From an uncultured Lachnospiraceae bacterium (lineage in GTDB: Bacteria > Bacillota > Clostridia > Lachnospirales > Lachnospiraceae), in assembly GCA_910577165.1 (NCBI GenBank), contig CAJTLX010000087.1, positions 1-7,146 on the forward strand: a stretch of DNA of 7,146 bases. Direction: 5' to 3'. This document shows, in pieces, positions 1 to 6,102 of the stretch. The position numbers and the translations under genes were made by a program. Each line of letters begins with the position of its first letter. The first letter of the stretch is position 1. The notes beneath the pieces are model-generated. The model ran no database searches. It had not been told where the DNA came from and saw nothing but the letters and a program-made list of their open reading frames with translations.

Positions 1-1
1 A

Positions 2-715
2 ACCGACGGCAAAGATGAGCCATTTGGCAGCCATATCTACCGCTTTGATTTTGAGGGCGCGCTCGTTGTCTATCGAGGGGTAATTTTCCGGATTGCGGAG
101 CTGACGGAATCTTTGTATGAAGAGACAGTTTTGGATGAGTTAAGGGATCTTTCCTTCGCTTTGCCGGATGAGAACGGCTTTACTTCCGGGCGGCTTATCC
201 CATCCGAAATGCAGCCGGGAAGTATTATTTACTACACTGATGATACCCACTATATTATCGTGCAGGGTGCTATCTCACTGGATACGCCGCACAAGATCGA
301 GGAACTCTACAACCGGATGAAAACAAATATAATACAGTCAGTAAAAAAAGGTATCCATCCCCTTCCGAACAGTCGTCCGTCAGATGGAATGAATGTTACC
401 TATGATATGTACGGCTATATCTCGCATATCTACCCGCGCGATTATCCACAAAAGAAACTGGCAGAAGGGATGTTAAACTGGCGTTATGACAATGGAGAAT
501 TCCGCGCAGTGGCAAGTGGACTTGATAGTGATAATCCAAAAATTTATTACCAGGCAATGGATGATGAATGGAAAATTTTCCCATTGGAGGGATTTAAAAA
601 TCTGACCGACGAAGAGAGGGATACCCTTACTCTCGCGGCGGACGCACAGAAAATCACCGTTACTGTGGTAAAGGGTGGGCAGCAGATCGTTAAGGAAATC
701 GAAGTAAACCACTAA
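2..715 (+). CDS. Hypothetical protein, 3' part only (5' end lies outside the window)
   Basis: The frame is open from base 2 to the TAA at 713-715, giving 237 residues with no start needed inside the window. A TTG at 113 could be called as a start, but it has no convincing ribosome binding site and the reading upstream of it (GALVVYRGVIFRIAELTES) looks like normal protein, so the gene is best treated as truncated by the window edge. I do not recognise the family. The visible part is soluble, mixed alpha/beta in character and rich in Tyr, Asp and Pro, with no membrane segment in this portion. It includes a Tyr-rich stretch (YDMYGYISHIYPRDYP) and ends in a Val/Lys/Ile-rich segment (QKITVTVVKGGQQIVKEIEV) that looks like beta strands. 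The next gene on the same strand starts 97 bases later, after a hairpin leader; no clear terminator separates them, so co-transcription is possible. No function is proposed. Confidence 0.7.
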   Translation, partial: TDGKDEPFGSHIYRFDFEGALVVYRGVIFRIAELTESLYEETVLDELRDLSFALPDENGFTSGRLIPSEMQPGSIIYYTDDTHYIIVQGAISLDTPHKIEELYNRMKTNIIQSVKKGIHPLPNSRPSDGMNVTYDMYGYISHIYPRDYPQKKLAEGMLNWRYDNGEFRAVASGLDSDNPKIYYQAMDDEWKIFPLEGFKNLTDEERDTLTLAADAQKITVTVVKGGQQIVKEIEVNH

Positions 716-754
716 TTTCTTATCCTTGCGGGAGAAAAATTTTCTCTTTGGTAT

Positions 755-794
755 TTCCATGCTCCATACAGGCATATACTGTATGGACATGGAA
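755..794 (+). promoter_or_regulatory. Long imperfect hairpin in the leader of the symporter gene
   Basis: The nine-base arm TCCATACAG (763-771) pairs perfectly with CTGTATGGA (779-787) around a 7-base loop. After one bulged C (762) the pairing continues with TTCCATG (755-761) against CATGGAA (788-794), giving about 16 base pairs in total. No T-tract follows, so it is not an intrinsic terminator. It ends six bases before the AAGGAGG of the symporter. It could be an mRNA structure that affects translation or stability, or a DNA palindrome used as an operator. The pairing is seen directly; the role is inference. Confidence 0.5.
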
Positions 795-800
795 GCCATC

Positions 801-807
801 AAGGAGG
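801..807 (+). promoter_or_regulatory. Ribosome binding site that fixes the symporter start at 813
   Basis: AAGGAGG lies five bases before the ATG at 813. The frame stays open upstream to a TTG at 726 and an ATG at 759, but neither has a comparable site, so the 29-residue longer version is unlikely. Confidence 0.8.
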
Positions 808-812
808 GCGAT

Positions 813-2198
813 ATGCAGTATTTAGAATCCCTTCTCTCCCGCATAAACTCTTATTTCTGGGGCGGGCCGATGCTTATTGTTCTCAGCCTGTTTCATCTTT
901 ATTTCACTCTACACACCGGATGCGTTCAGAAAAAACTCTTAAAAGGCATCCGCTATTCGGTGACCGGAGAAAAAGCGGACAATAAAAAAACAAAAACCGG
1001 AACAAAGGCGGATGGCGAGAAGGCGAAAACAGAAGCAAAAAAAAGCGAAAATTCCTCCGCCCACAAAGTTTCCGGTATGATGGCACTGACTACAACGCTT
1101 GCTGCCACACTTGGCACGGGAAATATTATCGGTGTTTCCTCCGCCATCTATCTTGGCGGACCGGGCGCATTGTTCTGGTGCTTTTTAACCGGTGTGTTTG
1201 GCATGGCAACATCCTACGCCGAATGTTTTCTCGCCATCCTGCACCGCAGAAAAAATCCCGACGGCAGCTACTGTGGCGGACCAATGGTAGTACTTGGCGA
1301 TCAATTGCACAAAAAATGGCTCTCCCGCATCTATGCCGGTGCTGTGGTATTTGCCGCCTGCTGCATGAGCTGTTCCACGCAGTCCCGCGCATTTGCGGAT
1401 GCGGCAGTCTCCTTTGGTCTTCCGCGCATTCCCGTCGGCATTGGGCTGGCTCTTCTCGTCGGACTGGTGATTGTCGGCGGGGCGGGAAGAATCCACAAAT
1501 TCTGTATTCGCCTGGTTCCGGTAATGGGAGGACTTTTCCTCTTTTGCTGCGTTCTGATCCTGGGGAAAAACATTACATATCTTCCGGAAGCCATCGCCCT
1601 AATGCTGCGCTCGGCTTTCTCCACAAAAGCAGTTACTGCCGGCACACTCTCCGGCGCGTTTATGGGGGCACTGCGCTACGGCGTGACGCGCGGGCTGTTT
1701 ACCAACGAGGCAGGGCTTGGCACCGCCTCCATCGCGGCAGCGGATGCAGAAACTCCCAACCCGCAGACACAAGCTCTCATCTCAATGACCGCAACTTTCT
1801 GGGATACTGTGGTGATCTGCGCGCTGACCGGACTTGCAATCCTAACCACGGCACTCGCCGCACCGGAGCTTATAGAAAAATTTTCCATGAACGAGCTGAC
1901 TACCGCCGCATTCCTGCACTTATCTGTGGGGGGACCGCCCCTGCTCAATCTCTGCCTGATGGCATTCGCGTTCGCCACATTGACCGGATGGTCATATTTT
2001 GGCGAAAAAGCCACGATCTTTTTAGTGGGGGAACGCGGAATTTTCTGCTATAAAACTTTTTATATTGTGATGATTTTTTTGGGGACGATACTCTCAATGA
2101 GTTTTATCTGGGAACTGACGGATTTTGTGAACCTGTTTCTCGCCATCCCAAATCTCTACGCACTTTTCTTACTGCGGCGCGATATCACCTGTAAATAA
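813..2198 (+). CDS. AGCS-family sodium:alanine/glycine symporter with a Lys-rich insert
   Basis: This is an integral membrane protein of 461 residues that by family imports alanine, glycine or a related amino acid together with Na+. It begins like AGCS proteins (about residues 1-50, INSYFWGGPMLIVLSLFHLY, first membrane segment). The family landmarks follow in order: LGTGNIIGV (100-108), the signature GGPGALFWCFLTGVFG (115-130), RGLFTNEAGLG followed by an Ala-rich stretch (about 293-312), FWDTVVICALTGL (329-341) and GWSYFGEK (392-399), ending in FLAIPNLYALFLL. About ten or eleven hydrophobic segments are present. Its odd feature is a hydrophilic segment at about residues 52-84 made almost only of Lys, Thr, Ala, Glu, Asp, Gly and Ser. 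It sits between the first two membrane segments, where relatives usually have a much shorter loop. The start is set by AAGGAGG at 801-807. The gene stands alone on its strand, converging on the kinase. The family is certain; the exact substrate cannot be told from sequence. Confidence 0.93.
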   Translation: MQYLESLLSRINSYFWGGPMLIVLSLFHLYFTLHTGCVQKKLLKGIRYSVTGEKADNKKTKTGTKADGEKAKTEAKKSENSSAHKVSGMMALTTTLAATLGTGNIIGVSSAIYLGGPGALFWCFLTGVFGMATSYAECFLAILHRRKNPDGSYCGGPMVVLGDQLHKKWLSRIYAGAVVFAACCMSCSTQSRAFADAAVSFGLPRIPVGIGLALLVGLVIVGGAGRIHKFCIRLVPVMGGLFLFCCVLILGKNITYLPEAIALMLRSAFSTKAVTAGTLSGAFMGALRYGVTRGLFTNEAGLGTASIAAADAETPNPQTQALISMTATFWDTVVICALTGLAILTTALAAPELIEKFSMNELTTAAFLHLSVGGPPLLNLCLMAFAFATLTGWSYFGEKATIFLVGERGIFCYKTFYIVMIFLGTILSMSFIWELTDFVNLFLAIPNLYALFLLRRDITCK

Positions 2199-2225
2199 AA
2201 CTGTATAAAAAAATTATTAAATTGA

Positions 2226-2246
2226 GCAGGGGAAAATTTCCCCTGC
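2226..2246. terminator. Bidirectional terminator between the symporter and the kinase
   Basis: Arms GCAGGGGAAA (2226-2235) and TTTCCCCTGC (2237-2246) form a near-perfect palindrome between two convergent genes. On the + strand a T-rich stretch follows (to about 2277), and on the - strand an A/T-rich run (2208-2224) supplies U-rich RNA, although neither T-run directly abuts the stem. The location 28 bases after one stop codon and 19 bases after the other supports use in both directions. Confidence 0.75.
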
Positions 2247-2264
2247 CCTCTTTACGATTTCCTT

Positions 2265-3839
2265 TTATTTATTTTTTCTTACATATTTTCTTATCTCCCG
2301 GTTTAAGATACTGAAATCGACAGGTTTTGCAATATGAGAATTCATCCCGACAGCTAAGCTTTTCTGCACATCCTCCGCAAATGCATCCGCACTCAGCGCG
2401 ATGATCGGAATATCTTTTGCATCTTCTTTGGCACTTGCACGGATCTTCTCTGCCGCCTCATAGCCATTTAATTTTGGCATTTTGATATCCATTAAAACCA
2501 GATCATAATATCCTGGTTTGTTCGCCAAAAATTTGTCCACAGCAACCTGACCATTCTCCGCTGTTTCCACCACGGCTTCCTTTTCCTGTAAAATCTCAAG
2601 CATAATCTCCATATTCAACTCGTTGTCCTCCACGAGAAGAATTCGAAATCCCGCCAGGGAATCATTGTTCACATAGTTAAGCCGCTTTAAAATCCTCTCC
2701 CCCGTCTCCCATGAATCCAATTCCCCGTCAACATGAAATTCCCAGGATTCTGTTTCCTGCTGTTTTGTCTCGGCGGGTGTAAATGGCAGACATACCGTAA
2801 ATATACTTCCCCTGCCCTGCTCACTCTCCACCTGGATTGTTCCCCGCATCATGGCGACAAGATTATGCACAATCGCCATGCCAAGCCCGGATCCTCTCGC
2901 CTGCGTCCTCGCCCCGGCATCCTCCTGTGTAAATACCTCAAAGAGCTTTGGCAGAAATTCCTCGCTCATGCCAATTCCATTGTCGGAAATAACAAATTCC
3001 AGCCAGATTTTTCTGTCTTCCTCCCCCTTCTCCGAGATGACAAGGGAGATTTCCCCTTCCTCCGGCGTATATTTTATTGCATTTCCAACCAGGTTGATCA
3101 AGATCTGACTCAAACGCAGTTCATCCGCAACAATATTTTGATGCTGCACCTGGTTTACCCGGACGGTAAGGGAATGTCTTTTTTCGCGGATCTGCGGCTG
3201 CAATAGCACAACCACGGACTCTGTCAGATCGGCAAGGGCAATCTCCTCCTGTGCAAACATTACATTGCCCGCCTCTATTTTGCTCATATCAAGCACATCA
3301 TTGATCAACTGGAGCAGATACGCCGATGCCATTTCAATCTTAACCAAGCATTCCTTTGCTTTCGCGGTATTTCCAATATTTTCCAATGCAATCGCCGTCA
3401 TCCCAATAATTCCATTCATCGGCGTGCGCATATCATGGCTCATATTTGAGAGGAAATCGCTCTTTGCCTTGTTCGCCTGCATTGCGGTATCGTAAGCCTT
3501 TTTTAACGCTTCCTTGTATCGGCTTTCCTGCTCTAACGAAGCCATCAGATCGCGGTTTGTCTGCTCTAATTTCTTCTGGTAAGCCGCCTCCCTGCGCGTC
3601 TCCTCATCCACATCCATAAATGCGATGACCGCATATTCCGCCCGATGATCCTCCGCTAGGGAAGAGAGGATAAAGTTCATGCGATACCATAGATACCTTC
3701 CTCCGCAGAGTCTGCGGTAAATAAAAGAATAGGAAGGCAGTTCCGGCGTAAGATGGCAGAGTGCGTAGCCGCGTGATGCCATCCGCTCCACCATCTCACG
3801 GTCATCCGGATGCACAGCCACTTTAAGATAATCCGCCAA
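2265..3839 (-). CDS. Hybrid sensor histidine kinase (PAS, HisKA, HATPase, receiver), main reading frame of a frameshifted gene
   Basis: This open frame gives 524 residues from a TTG at 3839 and contains the whole signalling core. Numbering from that TTG: the C-terminal part of a PAS domain (1-75, with VAVHPDDREM and RYLWYRMNF), a coiled-coil linker (80-125), HisKA with SHDMRTP and phosphoacceptor His135, an N box (LINLVGNAIKYTP, Asn253), G1 DNGIGM (286-291), G2 GSGLGMA (316-322), then a receiver domain from about 398 with LLVEDNELN, phosphoacceptor Asp451 in LVLMDIKMP, Ser483 and Lys505. All key catalytic residues are present. There is no transmembrane segment, so it should act in the cytoplasm, autophosphorylating on His and passing phosphate to its own receiver. 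The TTG has no good ribosome binding site, and the PAS domain is incomplete from there; the natural start is the ATG at 4012 in another frame. Joined, the protein would be 582 residues (His193, Asp509). The signal sensed and the output partner are unknown; no partner regulator is adjacent. Confidence 0.85.
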   Translation of the reverse strand: MADYLKVAVHPDDREMVERMASRGYALCHLTPELPSYSFIYRRLCGGRYLWYRMNFILSSLAEDHRAEYAVIAFMDVDEETRREAAYQKKLEQTNRDLMASLEQESRYKEALKKAYDTAMQANKAKSDFLSNMSHDMRTPMNGIIGMTAIALENIGNTAKAKECLVKIEMASAYLLQLINDVLDMSKIEAGNVMFAQEEIALADLTESVVVLLQPQIREKRHSLTVRVNQVQHQNIVADELRLSQILINLVGNAIKYTPEEGEISLVISEKGEEDRKIWLEFVISDNGIGMSEEFLPKLFEVFTQEDAGARTQARGSGLGMAIVHNLVAMMRGTIQVESEQGRGSIFTVCLPFTPAETKQQETESWEFHVDGELDSWETGERILKRLNYVNNDSLAGFRILLVEDNELNMEIMLEILQEKEAVVETAENGQVAVDKFLANKPGYYDLVLMDIKMPKLNGYEAAEKIRASAKEDAKDIPIIALSADAFAEDVQKSLAVGMNSHIAKPVDFSILNREIRKYVRKNK

Positions 3840-4012
3840 GATCTCATCGTATGCCCCCGCTGCTTTTCTGTAAATTTTTCTTCACAGTTTGTTCCCACGG
3901 TCTGGCATTCATCCGTGCGCAGGTTGATATAATATGTATCCAAAAATAATTTATTTAAAGCGGTCAATACCACCTCATCCACAAAAGATTTCTGTTGCTG
4001 TTCCCTGTTCAT
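3840..4012 (-). pseudogene. Displaced 5' end of the hybrid kinase gene (PAS N-terminus), out of frame with the rest
   Basis: The ATG at 4012 follows AAGGAGG (4022-4016) by three bases. It opens a frame reading MNREQQQKSFVDEVV, LFLDTYYINLRTDEC and EEKFTEKQ, typical of the start of PAS domains that precede such kinases. After EKQRG the text turns to non-protein-like sequence (HTMRSWRIILKWLC) and stops at 3677-3679. In the kinase frame the codons just upstream of 3839 read GAYDEILADYLKVAVHPDD, a natural PAS continuation, but that frame is closed by a TGA at 3884-3882. Adding one G to the G5 run (3858-3854) joins EKQRG directly to AYDEI. The simplest reading is a one-base deletion in this homopolymer: a true mutation, a slippage variant, or a sequencing error. 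If real, the gene is probably non-functional or makes only an N-terminally shortened kinase. Confidence 0.8.
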
Positions 4013-4049
4013 AGCCCTCCTTTTCGCGCTTTGGGTTCGCAGAATCAAA

Positions 4050-4066
4050 ACTGGGGAATCTCCCCA
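4050..4066 (-). terminator. Weak terminator or attenuator between tRNA-Leu and the kinase
   Basis: On the - strand TGGGGA and TCCCCA pair around a GAT loop and are followed by GTTTTGATTCT. The stem is only six base pairs and the T-run short, so it would terminate only part of the transcripts leaving tRNA-Leu. It lies in the 113-base gap between the tRNA and the kinase ATG, where I see no good promoter. Confidence 0.35.
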
Positions 4067-4125
4067 CCCGATGCGCAAAACGGCACGAAACTTGAACCGC
4101 TTGTGTTCCGCTTCGCGCCGCCTAA

Positions 4126-4205
<80 letters not shown>

Positions 4206-4244
4206 AAACAAAATAAAGATTGAAAAGTACTTGCTCTCTCTAAT

Positions 4245-4273
4245 ACTATACCCGTTCTTTTAGAAAAGGTCAA
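4245..4273 (-). promoter_or_regulatory. Sigma-A-type promoter of tRNA-Leu
   Basis: On the - strand TTGACC (4273-4268) and TATAGT (4250-4245) are separated by exactly 17 bases. Transcription would begin near 4238, about 33 bases before the tRNA. It may also serve the kinase gene by read-through. Confidence 0.8.
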
Positions 4274-4322
4274 GAATTTTTTTTGTCATAATAAAAAATA
4301 CTTGCGAATTCTTAAATTTTTC

Positions 4323-4351
4323 TTGCAATTTTGAGAAAACTATGCTAGAAT
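4323..4351 (+). promoter_or_regulatory. Sigma-A-type promoter of tRNA-Lys
   Basis: TTGCAA (4323-4328) and TAGAAT (4346-4351) are 17 bases apart, with an extended -10 TG at 4343-4344. Transcription would begin near 4358, about 20 bases before the tRNA. It is back to back with the tRNA-Leu promoter in the 172-base gap 4206-4377, which otherwise holds only A/T-rich DNA. Confidence 0.8.
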
Positions 4352-4377
4352 AACGTGCAGATAAAAAAGCATAAGAT

Positions 4378-4450
4378 GGGACACTAGCTCAGTCGGTAGA
4401 GCACTTGACTTTTAATCAAGTTGTCGCGGGTTCGATTCCCGCGTGTCTCA
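4378..4450 (+). tRNA. tRNA-Lys(TTT)
   Basis: The acceptor arm GGGACAC pairs with GTGTCTC (one G-T pair). The D arm contains AGCTCAGTCGGTAGAGC, the anticodon stem CTTGA/TCAAG holds CTTTTAA with anticodon TTT (reads AAA/AAG), and the T arm is GCGGG-TTCGATT-CCCGC. A73 is present and CCA is not encoded. It has its own promoter and terminator, so it is a single-tRNA transcription unit. Confidence 0.97.
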
Positions 4451-4458
4451 GTATTGGG

Positions 4459-4487
4459 GGAGGCGCAATGATGCGCCTCCTTGTTTA
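4459..4487 (+). terminator. Terminator of tRNA-Lys
   Basis: GGAGGCGCA (4459-4467) and TGCGCCTCC (4472-4480) form a perfect nine-pair stem with an ATGA loop, followed by TTGTTTA. It starts eight bases after the tRNA. On the - strand the stem is followed by CCCCAATACT, so it is not a good terminator for the lipoprotein gene coming the other way. Confidence 0.85.
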
Positions 4488-4511
4488 TGCGCAAAGGAAA
4501 AACTTTTCCCC

Positions 4512-5936
4512 CTACTCGATTTTCTCCCCGCAATACTCTTTGATCAGCCGCACAATCATTTCATTTAATGCCTCCACCGTGTACGATCCAACCGTTGGCT
4601 CCAAATGGCTGTTGCCGATCCCGCTGTCATCCGTCAAAAATGTATAGGTTCCCCCAGTTAACATTGCAATGCTCCGCAAAAATGCTTCTGTCATTTCATT
4701 TACGCCGCTTGAGGCAATCGGAATTATGCGGATGCCCTGTTCCATCGCTGCGTCCAGTGCGGATCTTAGATTGACTGCTGTCTCCTGCGTATCATGCGGC
4801 GGTGCGTCCAAAATCAAAAACATCAGCTTCACCGCATTTTCCCGCCAGTCATGTTCCATCACCGCGTTAAGTAATGCCCTATCCACTGCCTCCTCATAGT
4901 CCCCGCCGCCATCTGCCGCCTCCGCGTTGATCTGCGCTGCTGTCGCCCCAATATCGTTCGAGAACGGATTTGCGCGCACAACATAGGCATCGCCGTCATC
5001 CCGATAAAAATTCACCGAAAACCGGGTGTTCTGATCCGCCACACGCCCTGCAATATCCTCAAACTCTTTCTGCAAATACATCAGTTCATCCCCCATCGAA
5101 CCCGTCGTATCAAAAACAAACATCAGATCCAGCGCGCTCCCGGATCTCTCCAGAGTACCAATCTCCACGCTAAGCTCCTCACTGACAATATATTCAGAAA
5201 AATAAGGGTCTAACTGCCCCTGATCAAGAGTCTGCCCCTGGTTTTGGTTTGTTTTTTGCCCCGCATCCGCAAGGTTTGCTAAGACTTCACTGCCATCCGG
5301 CTTTACTAGCGCGACATAATCCGCCTTCTCCTGCCCGCCATAGATATTATAATACAAGTACGCTCTTCCATTATGATCTGTTACCGAATAAGAGATTGCG
5401 TCGCCCGATGCGGTACAGAGGCGCACTTTCACTTTTTCTGCTGGTACTCCCTCCGAAAATGCCTGCACTACCACGCGCTGATAAGGGGCAATCCCAAATT
5501 GGCGAAAAGAAAATCGCCCTGTGTGTACAAGATTTGTAAAAAATCCCCAGTTTTCATTATCGCGCCATTCCCCCGCAGTTAAAAGTCCTGCGCGGGGAGG
5601 AACTGGCTCATCCTCCTTTATTCCCGGTGCGGGGATTTCCTCCATTGGACCTTCCATAGAATCCGCCATTTTATCCTCCGGCTCTGCCCTATCAAATTCA
5701 TCATCGGCTCCTGCCACCGCACCCTCCGAACCGGGGATCGGTGCATCCTTCGAATCATAAACATCTGCCATCAAATCCCCCGACATTCCTCCAAGGCTTC
5801 CATCCGATTCTCCTCTCTTCATTGTACCCACACTGGAAGTCCCCGATAAAGATTCACTATCCAGCTTTGCCGCTCCACAGCCCGACAAAATCAGACAAAG
5901 CAACAAGAGTGCTGCTGCCATTTTTCTTTTTCTCAT
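4512..5936 (-). CDS. von Willebrand factor A-domain lipoprotein
   Basis: The product is a 474-residue predicted lipoprotein anchored outside the cytoplasmic membrane. Residues 1-19 are a signal peptide (MRKRK, then AAALLLLCLIL) ending in the lipobox LSGC with Cys20 as the lipidation site. Residues 21 to about 115 are a low-complexity linker rich in Gly, Ser, Asp, Glu, Met and Pro. About 115-225 is a folded region starting RAGLLTAGEWRDNENWGFF that looks beta-rich. A Gln-rich hinge follows (about 226-242, NQNQGQTLDQGQ), then a vWA domain from about 268, with the metal-site motif DLMFVFDTTGSM (Asp276 to Ser280), GGGDYEEAV and LMFLILDAPPH as later vWA strands. Such domains usually bind proteins through a divalent metal, so adhesion or envelope assembly is plausible, but the partner is unknown. 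ATG 5936 is preferred over ATG 5963 because AAGGAGG lies seven bases before it. The gene stands alone, divergent from the DJ-1 gene. Confidence 0.88.
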   Translation of the reverse strand: MRKRKMAAALLLLCLILSGCGAAKLDSESLSGTSSVGTMKRGESDGSLGGMSGDLMADVYDSKDAPIPGSEGAVAGADDEFDRAEPEDKMADSMEGPMEEIPAPGIKEDEPVPPRAGLLTAGEWRDNENWGFFTNLVHTGRFSFRQFGIAPYQRVVVQAFSEGVPAEKVKVRLCTASGDAISYSVTDHNGRAYLYYNIYGGQEKADYVALVKPDGSEVLANLADAGQKTNQNQGQTLDQGQLDPYFSEYIVSEELSVEIGTLERSGSALDLMFVFDTTGSMGDELMYLQKEFEDIAGRVADQNTRFSVNFYRDDGDAYVVRANPFSNDIGATAAQINAEAADGGGDYEEAVDRALLNAVMEHDWRENAVKLMFLILDAPPHDTQETAVNLRSALDAAMEQGIRIIPIASSGVNEMTEAFLRSIAMLTGGTYTFLTDDSGIGNSHLEPTVGSYTVEALNEMIVRLIKEYCGEKIE

Positions 5937-5943
5937 CAATTCT

Positions 5944-5950
5944 CCTCCTT
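5944..5950 (-). promoter_or_regulatory. Ribosome binding site that fixes the vWA lipoprotein start at 5936
   Basis: On the - strand AAGGAGG is followed by seven bases and then ATG at 5936. The upstream in-frame ATG at 5963 has only a weak AGAAAGA before it, and starting there would put MANKKGGEL ahead of an otherwise normal signal peptide. Confidence 0.75.
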
Positions 5951-6014
5951 TTTTGTTTGCCATTTAATCTTTCTGATGATTAGACGAGCAAGAGGCGCAG
6001 ATAGTTCCCCAAAA

Positions 6015-6045
6015 ATTATCATTTCCGTCTATTTTTTGGTTGCAA
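6015..6045 (-). promoter_or_regulatory. Possible promoter of the vWA lipoprotein gene
   Basis: On the - strand TTGCAA (6045-6040) and GATAAT (6020-6015) are separated by 19 bases, longer than ideal. The -35 hexamer is self-complementary and is the same TTGCAA proposed for the DJ-1 gene on the other strand. This is a weak prediction. Confidence 0.35.
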
Positions 6046-6068
6046 TACACTGCATTTTCGTTTACTAT
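6040..6068 (+). promoter_or_regulatory. Probable promoter of the DJ-1-family gene
   Basis: TTGCAA (6040-6045) is followed after 17 bases by TACTAT (6063-6068); TATGAT at 6066-6071 is an alternative -10 with a longer spacer. Transcription would begin near 6075, leaving a short leader with TGGAGGG at 6088-6094. Confidence 0.5.
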
Positions 6069-6102
6069 GATAGATAGCAAAATTATATGGAGGGATCACA
6101 AT

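Noticed and set aside
113..715. Treating the first gene as complete with a TTG start at 113
   Set aside because: The frame is open from base 2 with normal protein-like sequence and there is no convincing ribosome binding site before 113.
726..812. A 29-residue N-terminal extension of the symporter from TTG 726
   Set aside because: The region is occupied by the leader hairpin, and AAGGAGG five bases before ATG 813 gives the N-terminus expected for the family.
1178..2053. A 291-codon open frame on the + strand inside the symporter gene
   Set aside because: It is out of frame with a clear AGCS protein, its product is rich in Arg, His and Cys with no recognisable motif, and it has no ribosome binding site.
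2226..2246. Operator palindrome
   Set aside because: Its place between two convergent genes, with A/T-rich flanks on both sides, fits a bidirectional terminator better.
3851..3865. Classical programmed -1 frameshift site in the kinase
   Set aside because: No X-XXY-YYZ heptamer is in register, and no obvious stimulatory hairpin or pseudoknot follows; a simple homopolymer indel explains the data better.
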